Shown piece by piece: positions 49,075 to 64,000 of a stretch of 64,000 nucleotides of DNA (position 1 is the first letter of the stretch; every line of letters begins with the position of its first letter). A program made the position numbers and the translations under genes. Origin of the DNA: Caprimulgus europaeus. Taxonomy: Eukaryota; Chordata; Aves; Caprimulgiformes; Caprimulgidae. Location: NCBI GenBank assembly GCA_907165065.1, contig OU015526.1:66053723-66117722 (forward strand), written 5' to 3'. The notes below the pieces were generated by a model. That model was not told the DNA's origin. It did no database searches and saw only the letters and a list, made by a program, of their open reading frames with translations.

Positions 49075-49398
49075 ATGATCCGAGGGCTGGAGCACCTCTG
49101 CTATGAGGACAGGCTGAGAGAGTTGGGGCTGTTCAGCCTGGAAAAGACAAGGATCCAGGGAGACCTTACAGCGGCCTTCCAGTACCTGAAGGGGCTACAA
49201 GGAAGCTGGGGAGGGACTTTTTATAACGGCAGTTAGTGATAGAACAAGGGGAAATGGCTTTAAACTGGAAAAGAGCAGGTTTAGATAAGATATGAGGAAG
49301 AAATTCTTCACTGTGAAGGTGGTGAGACACTGGAACAGGTTGCCCAGGGAAGTTGTGGATGCCTCCTCCCTGGAGGGAAGTGTTCAAGGCCGGGTTTT
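49075..49398 (+). mobile_element. CR1 LINE fragment lacking its 3' end
   Basis: The sequence from 'ccgagggctggagcacctct' through 'ctgttcagcctggaaaag', 'ccttccagtacctgaagggg', 'ggagggactttttataa' and 'gttgcccagggaagttgtgg' to 'gtgttcaaggccgggttt' is a little-diverged CR1 3' region. The expected last 100-150 bp ('tggatggggctttgagcaac' through the terminal octamer repeats) is absent; unrelated DNA follows at about 49399. Confidence 0.9.
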
Positions 49399-50265
49399 AT
49401 TGTCAATCCATGAATAGTGTTAATGTTCTAAGACAGGGTGGGTGGGTTATTTTTAAATAAAATGTAAGGAATATGACCATGGAGTATCTGAGCTAGGTTT
49501 TGGAAGAGGAATCCTGTCACCAGTCAACCTGTGCACTGTTGATTGTCCAAATCAAAAGTTCCAGAAGAACACACTGATTTTTCTTTAAATACATGTTTAA
49601 ACAACTTCTGTTCAATCATTCTTCAAATGATATCTGTTTTAGAACAGCCCAACAGGAATAGTCATGGAAGGATGAGGCTCCATAAAAATGTCCCATTTTA
49701 ACTCACAGAAAATGTTACTTATTGACTGTGCTCCCAAGGGGGAGCAAGAGAACACTTTGAGCAAGGAAAGTAAAGGGGAAATAAGTATGTTTACATCAGT
49801 GCAGAGCAAGTCAGTAATTGAGTTTTGCCTCATTAAGAAAGAAAACTTTAGGATGGGACCTGCAGAAGGTTAAAAAAAAAAAAAGCAAGCTCATTAGTAT
49901 TTTTTAGTTCAATCCCCATCTCTAAAAACCTCAAGACCCACAAACATCCAATACACTGCAGATTTCACAAATAAAGAAACAATGCATAATAAAGAACACG
50001 AAGTAATGCATTTACAAAAGGTGAGGGCAGATTAGATATTAAGGAAAAGTTTTTTACTACTTGAAGCAGGACATTACAACAGAACAGCAGTCAAGAGGGG
50101 GTCACTGGGTCCTGTCACTGAAAACAGAGAGATTAGATATGAAAGGAGTAAGTCACACTGAGAGCATGAACTTGCTAAGAGCATTTTTTCAACCTGAAGT
50201 AACATGGCTGTAAATATATATGGGGATCAGAGTAAAGACTACTGAACTGTAACCTTTATACTCTA

Positions 50266-50336
50266 CTGACCTGTTTCAGAGTCCTGGGTAAATCATTTGA
50301 TCTCACCACACTTGTTTTTCCAGCTGTGAAACATCA
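50266..50336 (+). mobile_element. MIR-like SINE remnant, plus strand
   Basis: 'cctgggtaaatcatttgatc' with 'tcaccacacttgtttttcca' and 'gctgtgaaac' matches the core of MIR ('gggcaagtcacttaacctc', 'tgcctcagtttcc', 'atctgtaaaa') position by position, with many substitutions. Confidence 0.5.
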
Positions 50337-52958
50337 GCAACATCTATTACACAGGGACCTGGGGAAAAGTTTCACATGTACATACAACTGCAAGACTTTG
50401 TAGGACACAAGAGTTTGTGTAGCTGAAGTTTGCTCCCTACCTCCCATATCAATGTCTATCAGTTTATCATACCTCTAGCTATAAACTTAATTTTGTTATT
50501 AATTTCTCATAAAGTTATATTATTTTCTCATACTGTTTTGCAGTAGCTGTGGTTTTAAACGTTAACATAAAAGCAACTTAAAAACTCTAGCAACTAAGAA
50601 TATGTCAACATCCTACTCACCAGATATGTTTACTATCTTTTTTCAGAAGCCTGTTTACTTTGATGACAATGTTTTAATGCATTTTACCCAACTTTATCCC
50701 AGAGAGCTAGAAATGACAAGCTGCAAATGCTCTTCCCCAGCTTGGGAAATACTGAATTGTTTACTAAATTGTAGCCTACCAGCTAAAGCTATGCAGTCCT
50801 TCTGAAGACAATGCACTTCCCCAGCCCATCAGGACATAAACAAAACTGCACAATTAACTGAACAGCAGTTGACTCTAAAACAAGTCACAGCAAAAATTTA
50901 CAAGCTATAAAACAAAGAATTTGTTTCTCACATGTGAGTCTCGGGTCATAGTTTGCAGTTGAATGAAAAGTAGAACTTGCTTAAGCCATTAGTCTTCTGC
51001 CAAGAGTTTATTAGTAATTAACTATACTTCAAAAGAAGCAACAAAACTAGAAAATAATGATGGCCCATGGCTGGAGTGGACTGACAGATCTGCATCCAGA
51101 AACAAATACTGAAAAAGTGCTAAAACGTATTCTGCTTGAGCAGCTGTTATTTAAACAAAGCTGCAGGTTCTATTTTACTTGCTCGACAGCTCACATAGGC
51201 AAGGAAAACAGCAGTCCCTGGCAAAAGAAAAAGTAATGACAATAATAAGTGTTTGGTGTAACAGATAAGCACAAATGAGGTCACCTCAAGAACTGTCATC
51301 TGAAACAAATGGACTATCAAAAAGTTGAGAACTCACCAGTTAAAATGCTGCTGCTCTCCTTAATTCCTTTTCCACCTGTCATTTCTTCTACTAGGTACCA
51401 TCAAAATACAGTTAATTTTTAAAGCTGAAAGGATATAAGACATAGCTTTTGGTTTGGGGCACCTTCTGTTGTATTGAATAGAGACTGTTTAAATGAAAAA
51501 TAAACTGTAAGTGCTGTGTTTTTTTCACAACTCAGTATGGTTGTAACAAAGTCTGTGTGCTTCTGCCACCCCCCACATTCTTCAGCTACGTCTACTTAAG
51601 TGATTGCAGCTCTCCCAGATTTCTCATTTGGGATGTAAAGTTTAAGAAATAGGAATAAGGGGATCAGAGCACTGAAGTTCTGGTGGAAACCAGTAATACC
51701 AGCTACACCAGTGCAAAATTCTTAACAAAGAAATGCCTTGGCTCTATATCCCACAGAACACCACAATGCTCCACTGCAAATGTACATGGGGATCATTGCT
51801 TTTAACTACAAAGTATTTTTACTTTGCCTTGCACTTTGCTTACTTTCTGGTCATACTTTTGTCTTTTTAGAGTAAAAATATATGGACAATTATAGAGACA
51901 TCACCATACAACAGGAGAAACAACTGAAGTGCTAGCAGAGACGACAGAGGTTTCTTCTGCATTGTGCAATTTGTATCACTTTGACAAACCAAAGGAAACA
52001 AAATCTTCAGCATTTTCAACAATCTCATATTTTCTGATAGTTGCCAAATTATACCTACTCAGGAATCAAAATTCTGAAGCACAGAGGTCTAGCAGAAAAA
52101 AGTCAGCTTAGCTGAGAACATAATATAAGAATTGGGATGAGGAAAGAAGAGAAAAAAGAAATACTCTGGGGAGGGGGGTGGGGTGGAGAATCACAAAGGA
52201 AAAAAGAAAGAGGATCTAATTCATTGCTACCCTGGAATTGTCTCAAAAATTCAGACTCAGGCTGCCAGAACTCAAACGTTGTGTGGAACACATACTTCTT
52301 AGGAAGCCAAACAGGTGAAACTGAGCTAAAAGAAAAACTAAAGACACCATACCTTTTATGTGTATGTCTATGTCCAGAAAAATCAAGACTACAAAAATCA
52401 TAACTTCCAATGATTTCTTTTTTTTTTATAATCAATTAATGCAAGCAACAACAGAATCACAATCTCCTGCTGTTTTACTGGTTTTCTCTCACATCTCCAA
52501 AAATCAGCATTTTTCCACCCTACCCTTCATATTTGGTAGGTTCTACATGAGCTCTACTTTCTAGATCATGGCTTAGGAAAACGCTTCCTCCAGGTTTGTT
52601 CTCAAGGGACATTAAATTTTTTCCCTCTCTTGTCAAAGAAAGGGAAAAAAAAACCCCAAACCTAACTGAGCATTTTGTTTGAACCCAAAAAACTTCAGTC
52701 AGATCAGACAATCTCAAATCATTATTACTAGAGATCAACTATTCTAGTATGAAGACATTTGCTATTAAAACATCATGGGTGACATTTGTTCCATTTGATG
52801 TCTGCATTTTAAAAAAGTCCAACTAAATGTTGCTCTTGCTTTAAAACATCTGCATAGAAACTGGGATGGTTAAAATTCCCTTCTCCTAGCATATAATAAC
52901 TAAATGTAGCTTCCAACCATGGACCAACCACTGCTACATTCTATTTATATGCATACAA

Positions 52959-52964
52959 TTTATT
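52959..52964 (-). terminator. MMAA: Candidate MMAA polyadenylation signal
   Basis: AATAAA on the minus strand, about 600 bases past the stop codon. It was chosen as the first canonical hexamer in the expected range; unverified. Confidence 0.35.
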
Positions 52965-53220
52965 TAAAACTAAGACTGTGATCAGGTGCTGCCAGGGGGT
53001 CCAATGTTCTTGCTGTCAGTCAAGGTGAGAAAAGAAAAAGCAATCTATACTGGCAACAGCTGATGCTATATTAGAATGGAAAGCTGCAGTGTCAACTGCT
53101 CTAACATGGTCACATAATTGGAATAAAACTCCGCACCACCACAAAACCCTCTCTTCCATTCTCCCAAAACCAGTCACATTTTGACATGGGCACACATTTT
53201 TGACCAAGAGACTTATGGTG

Positions 53221-53399
53221 TGTATAAGCAGAAGACTTTTAAAGGTACTTTTTTCCAACACTGTCCGTAGTATTCCCTGAGTGAGCGGATTTGTCATGAT
53301 CTTTATGGCATGTACAAACACAATACTTTGGAATGTACTTTTTTCCAACACAGTCTGTAGTATTCTCTGAGTGAGAGTTTGGATTTGCCATGATCTTTG
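53221..53399 (-). repeat. Imperfect ~90-bp tandem duplication
   Basis: Two adjacent copies start at 53221 and 53311. Shared blocks are 'acttttttccaacac', 'tagtatt-c-ctgagtgag', 'ggatttg' and 'catgatcttt'. The second copy carries four extra bases before 'ggatttg', so the period is 90 over most of the unit and 94 at its end. Confidence 0.85.
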
Positions 53400-53556
53400 C
53401 ATATACAGAATCCTGCAGTATTTTTTTGCAGAGTACTGGATAGGCATTTTATCAATGTCTGCTGCAGTAAAACAATTGCACCCACACATAGAGAAAGTGT
53501 ATTTAATGTTCACGTTTACATAAAGCACTTAACAAGACCAGAGTAGAATAAAAGGC

Positions 53557-59797
<6,241 letters not shown>

Positions 59798-60024
59798 CTT
59801 GTTTGGAATTAGAAGTACCAGTTATCAGTCCTCTTCTGTTTGTAGACACCCTAAACACAAACAAACAAAAAAATTTATATCCTTCAAAGCACTTGTAAGG
59901 ATTCAAATAAAACCTATGTAAACAGGCAATCATTAGTTTTTTTATTCATATCTACTGTTTTAAACAAAAAAAGACAGTCCCCTCTTACCACAGAAAAAAT
60001 AGAACAAAAAGAAGCTACAGAATC

Positions 60025-60113
60025 TTCAACAGTGTAGTATATTCCTGCTCTGGCAGGGGGATTGGACTAGATGATCTTTTGAGGTCCCTTCCAACCCCTA
60101 ACATTCTGTGATA
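60025..60113 (+). mobile_element. Short CR1 3' end in MMAA intron 1
   Basis: 'ctctggcagggggattggac', 'tagatgatcttttgaggtcc', 'cttccaacccctaacattct' and 'gtgat' are the last ~85 bp of CR1 in + orientation, opposite to MMAA. It is strongly 5'-truncated and little diverged. Confidence 0.9.
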
Positions 60114-60488
60114 GTATATCTTTATTATAATGCTTAATAAAATATTGTAAGTAAGCAGATAAATACAAAGCACTTTTAAATAAGACAGTCTCAAAGAGTG
60201 CACAGGGGAGCCTAAAAATCCAGGAAAAAAACCCAACCAAACCAACCCTTACACTTATTGAAATTGTTATATTCTATTTTCACGGCTGCAGGGTTTTTTA
60301 AAACAATTATTCAGAATGAGATTTTGCACCTTATTTCCAGAAGTAGGAAAAAAAAATTTAAAAGCAGTCAAGACACGATAAATATATTAAAATAAATACA
60401 TTTTAGAAATAAACTGAGGGGCTGAAACCTTCCAGAGGACCGACACAAAGGCACACCCACCACCCTCTCTGGGCCTGCCGTGACCCAC

Positions 60489-60880
60489 CTCAGCACCGAT
60501 AAAAGCTTAAAAACATCGATCTCGGCAGAGCTCCTCCGTGAGACCGCCAGGCCGCTCCCTCAGGCCAGCTCCCGCCGGCTGCCGGGCCGCCTCCCCGCCG
60601 CGGGGAAGTGACGCCCTGACGCTGAGCCGGAACCCGTCCGGACGTGGAGCGACGGGCCTACCCCGCCCAGCCGGGGGCTTCCGCTGAGGGCGCGCCGCCA
60701 AGGGCCGCCCATCACCTTCGTTCGCGGGTGGCGGCTCCCCTGTCCCGGCCTGGAGCGGAGCGGGAGGCGGCAAGGAAAGCGGCAAGGAGGATGGCGGCGG
60801 CTCCGATCGAGTCCGTTCGGACTCGATCGGAGCCGCCGCCATCCTCCTTGCCCCTCAGAGCGGGAAATGGGGAAGGCCCA
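60489..60880 (-). promoter_or_regulatory. MMAA: CpG island: probable MMAA promoter and non-coding exon 1
   Basis: This is the only strongly GC- and CpG-rich stretch in the window, set in AT-rich DNA just upstream of the MMAA coding exons. A good minus-strand donor (GCTGAG|GTGGGT, exon end at 60489) would close a non-coding first exon and splice to 59850. ETS-like 'gcggaag' (minus strand, near 60690) and 'ccggaac' sites and CRE-like 'tgacgc' (60609) are present, and there is no TATA box. The island extends over the palindrome at 60781-60852. The transcription start is not visible from sequence. Confidence 0.75.
60781..60852. repeat. Perfect 35-bp inverted repeat with 2-nt spacer
   Basis: The left arm (60781-60815) and right arm (60818-60852) are exact reverse complements around a TT spacer (60816-60817). 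Pairing breaks at 60780/60853. Each arm includes 'ggatggcggcggctccgatc' read outward-to-inward on its own strand. Confidence 0.98.
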
Positions 60881-63800
60881 ATATCCACCAGCCTGGTGAT
60901 CTCACAAACCAATAAATGAACCCGGTCAGTGCAAAAATAAACTGTACCTGAAGGAATGTTAAAGATTAAGGAAATATACTGCTATAGCTACACAACACAA
61001 CCGTAGCAACTAAATCTCTCCTAAGTTCCTTGCATTGGAGATATGCTCGAGCCACAGTTCTGGTCCTTACTTGCGTATGCAATAAACTTCCATGTTAATC
61101 TAACAGCAATGACTTTCCCCTGTCCTTATTAAAGAAGGATGTTGTAAATCATCATTTCTCTCCTGGTCTGAAATCTTTAAAATATCCCACTTTAAAATTT
61201 GTGCACAACAATTCACTATTCCCCGATTTCACTTCAGATACCAGGAAGGGAGAAGAAATGCTTAAACGTGCAAACATGATTATTAAATTATATTTCTTCC
61301 CAGTCTTCATTTTGCCAAGTTAAACAAACCTGATTTTTAAAATTTCCTCTCATGGAATGTTGGTTTGTTGTGTTTGGGGTTTTTTTGGGGGGTTTTGCGT
61401 GTGCTTTGTTGGGGTTTTTTGTTTGTTTTGGGTTTTTTTTAAATTGTTACCATTTCTCTAGTCATTTTACCATCCTTTTTCTGCACTTCTTGTTATTTAA
61501 CAAGAAGCATTTATTTCCACTAAACAGAAACACACACAAGCCGCTGGCTGAGCTGTTACCAGCCCATTAACAACGACACCAGCATTTTCTAGGATGCATT
61601 AGACTTGTTCACAGCCCCACCAGCTCAGCAGTGCAACTGATGGACTGTACAAAATAACTCAAGTTTTGTTCTTGGCTGCTGAACGTACAATTTCATCTCA
61701 TTCCTATTATTCCGGTCCACAAGATTATCATACACAGAGAACTGAACAATCCACTTTTAGAGTTGAGAAAACATGCAATTTTGTGTCCCTATCAACATGT
61801 GATGAAACCACAGCAGAAAGAGACAAGAATTTCCATTTCAAAATAGCCTTGTGTAGTCTATTTAACCAGATGTTTATTCACCAGAGTTAACACATATCAC
61901 TATAATTTCTGTTAAAAACTGTTAAACCAGTTTTCTAAGGCTCTCTGTTTCCAAAGTGCTGTGCTTAAACCTACGTAGCACATCCCCGCTATTATTTTAA
62001 TAACAGCGGCAACAACAAAAAAAGCTGTTCTGCTCTGGTTTCATCACAGATCACTGATCCTGATTTTATTCCACTTTGTGCGCTTTATTCTTGAATACTT
62101 TTGTCATTGACCTCGTTACAAGAGCTAGATGAATGGATACACAAACCTGCACATTTTGTCAGCGCAGAAGAGGAGAGCGTTCAGTTTTCTGTCTATGGTA
62201 ATCTTGTAGACTGGAATAATAGGAATGAGATTAAATCACGCATTCAACGGTTAAGAAGAAAACTTCTGCTATTTTATACAGTTCATCAGTTGCACTGCCA
62301 ATCTGATATGGCCATGAACAAGTGTGAATGTGTTTTAGAGTATTCTTCCTACAAGAACCCTTTCAAGACCTTGCACACCGGTGAGGTGTTCAAGTCACCT
62401 CTTTTTTTCCCCCCTTCCCCTCAACTCCATTAATTTCACAAGTTTGGTTTTCTCCCAAGACTATAGTCCCCAAATGTCAAACATGACAGGAACACTTCTT
62501 ATTGCACTATCAATTATATACACCCCTTCTTTCAATGTTATGGAACAGTGATGACACAGGTCTCCTAGGACTGTGCACTCTTCAACCGCCTCTGATTTTA
62601 CATTACTCTAACCTCATCCAAAACAAGCAAAATAATTCCTTAGAAGCTGGACCCCCTCTAGAGTTTCCTTCATCTACATTGTGACATATTATACAGTGTT
62701 TTTATGTTTCCCCTATAGTCTTTCAATGTATGTGACCAAACATGCATTTTTTTGGTCTTTAGTAGACACAGCCCAATGAATTTTGGTCAGACTCACTGTT
62801 TTACTGCTTTCTGATCTCCAAGACATGGAGTTCTCTTGGCTCATGTGCTCTTTTACCCAGTCATTGTTAATTCACTTAGCATCCTAGCTGAGGTATTCAG
62901 AAGAGTACTTCAGTAGCTTTCCACATCAGCCTCTCTTTCTCCTGTTTTTTTTTGTTTTTTTGTTGTTGTTAGCTTGTTTTGTATTGTTTTGGGGTTTTTT
63001 TGAGGGAGGTGTTGTTTGTGGCTTGTTTTTTTGTTTTGGTTTGGGTTTTTTCCCCCATTTCAAATTTAAGTCATCTTCCTTTTTGTGTTCTCTCTGCTTC
63101 TTTTCCCCAGGGGTATCAGAAGAATAAAAATGTGCACCTCATAGTTACTCCATCACAGTCTGCAAACTTGTCCAAGATTTAAGCAAATGATCTGTTTTAA
63201 CCTCCTTGCTGCAAATCTACCCCAGATGTTGAAGAAAACAGTACTGCTGGTTACTCACAAAACAGCAGTCTTCCTTCTGAGCCAATACTATATCAAACAT
63301 CCCGTAAAGTGTTAGAAAGTATTGTGCCATGGAGCAAGGGTGCAGGGAGGCATAAATCTTCAGACAAAATGTGCAGCTGAATCCCAGTCATTATAAGATA
63401 ACAGAAAAAGAGCGTTCTGTAACTTCTCACAGCAGAAACAGTTATCACTATTAGCATCTTTGCCAAATTCCACCATGCAAATTTACATTCCGTCTAACTG
63501 GCTTCCCCTTGCGGTTTTAGTTGGATTCGTTGGTTCTTCCCTTCTCTGGCAGCACTCTGATTTCCCTGCTCTGTTCACCTCCTCTTTAAGAAGTCCCGAA
63601 GTAATCTTCGTGCACATTATTCTAACGATATTTAATATGTTCGTAGACATAGCTATAAGCAATGTGCTGCAAAGGCAAATACAAAACTAACAATATGATC
63701 TAAATGAAATTAAAACGGGACAAATAATTGATGAAATTAAATACACAGCATCAGCTTGAAACTCACCAGCTTTTCCCTGAACATATAAAGTTGTACTTCT

Positions 63801-64000
63801 GGTAGGAACTCTTTATTGGTCCCTCCCTCTCTACGTTAAAACCTCTGGCATGCCTGCAGTCACTATAGTCATATATATGGTTCTGGTTACAGAATTATGA
63901 AATTCACACCACTTACAAGAAGAAATTATGATTTCTTAGAGATGAGATTTTATTTAATCAATTTTTTCTCCCTCTGTGAGGCTGGGAAGGCTGTTGTAAG
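60881..64000. other. AT-rich intergenic DNA upstream of MMAA
   Basis: I see no recognised gene, RNA or transposon here. There are T/G-rich runs at 61370-61440 and 62945-63055. Open frames of 60-110 codons (for example 62101-62433 and 63460-63690) have no recognisable domain. In other vertebrates SMAD1 lies further in this direction; nothing of it is visible up to 64000. Confidence 0.6.

Larger units (their letters stand above)
30466..52940. other. Intergenic region between convergent ZNF827 and MMAA
   Basis: Over about 22 kb I recognise no protein-coding exon on either strand. Contents I can support are GT and AC/AT/GT microsatellites (30926, 31780), the purine tract (33185-33895), a CR1 copy (49075-49398), MIR-like remnants (39925, 43129, 50266), an old CR1-like tail (48228) and poly-T/poly-A runs. 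In mammals C4orf51 lies here; I could not find it. Small GC-richer pockets occur near 32850-33010, 34960-35050 and 44980-45190. Confidence 0.65.
52941..53556 (-). other. MMAA: Probable MMAA 3'UTR with a ~90-bp tandem duplication
   Basis: This is the DNA downstream of the MMAA stop on the minus strand. A canonical AATAAA is read on the minus strand at 52964-52959, about 600 bases after the stop; an ATTAAA at 53507-53502 is closer but would leave only about 70 bases of UTR. Between 53221 and 53399 an imperfect unit is repeated with a 90-base period; each copy holds 'acttttttccaacac' (53247 and 53337) and 'catgatcttt'. Confidence 0.5.

Noticed and set aside
60507-60919. Overlapping open frames starting MAAAPIES on both strands in the CpG island
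   Set aside because: They are products of the palindrome and of high GC content. MMAA translation starts in the next exon at 59797, and no protein with this start is known to me in the family.
60881-64000. 3' end of SMAD1
   Set aside because: Expected further right from synteny, but no MH2-domain sequence or convincing UTR is visible up to 64000.

Overview
The window looks like nuclear DNA from a bird. Genes are split into short exons with GT-AG introns, the background is AT-rich, CR1 LINE fragments occur on both strands, and there are faint MIR-like SINE remnants. Two vertebrate genes are recognised from their conceptual proteins, and both are single-copy orthologues of human 4q31 neighbours. 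Bird identity is an inference from the CR1 type and gene compactness; the species cannot be named.

Layout. Positions 1-16042 are intron of ZNF827, whose earlier exons lie off the left edge. Six coding exons (16043-26666, + strand) give the C-terminal 550 residues or so of ZNF827, with eleven C2H2 zinc fingers, followed by a long 3'UTR that probably ends near 29.8-30.5 kb. From about 30.5 to 52.9 kb there is a 22 kb stretch with no recognisable gene. It holds microsatellites, a 450-nt uninterrupted purine run inside a 0.7 kb GA-rich satellite-like tract (33185-33895), a CR1 copy lacking its 3' end, and three possible MIR-like remnants. MMAA is read on the minus strand: six coding exons (59797 down to 53557) join in frame to a complete 413-residue mitochondrial GTPase, with a non-coding first exon predicted in a CpG island at 60.49-60.88 kb. 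The right 3 kb (60.9-64 kb) is AT-rich intergenic DNA.

The genes are tail to tail (ZNF827 rightward, MMAA leftward), as in mammals. They have no known shared function: ZNF827 is a nuclear chromatin and telomere factor that recruits NuRD, and MMAA is the chaperone of methylmalonyl-CoA mutase in vitamin B12 metabolism. Their proximity is conserved synteny, not an operon.

I found no clear undescribed gene system. The most unusual signals are structural: a perfect 35-bp inverted repeat with a 2-nt spacer in the MMAA CpG island, carrying the same ATGGCGGCGGCT box on both strands; the long purine tract built of successive 10-12 bp tandem units; and a roughly 90-bp tandem duplication in the MMAA 3'UTR that lies inside a 170-codon open frame.
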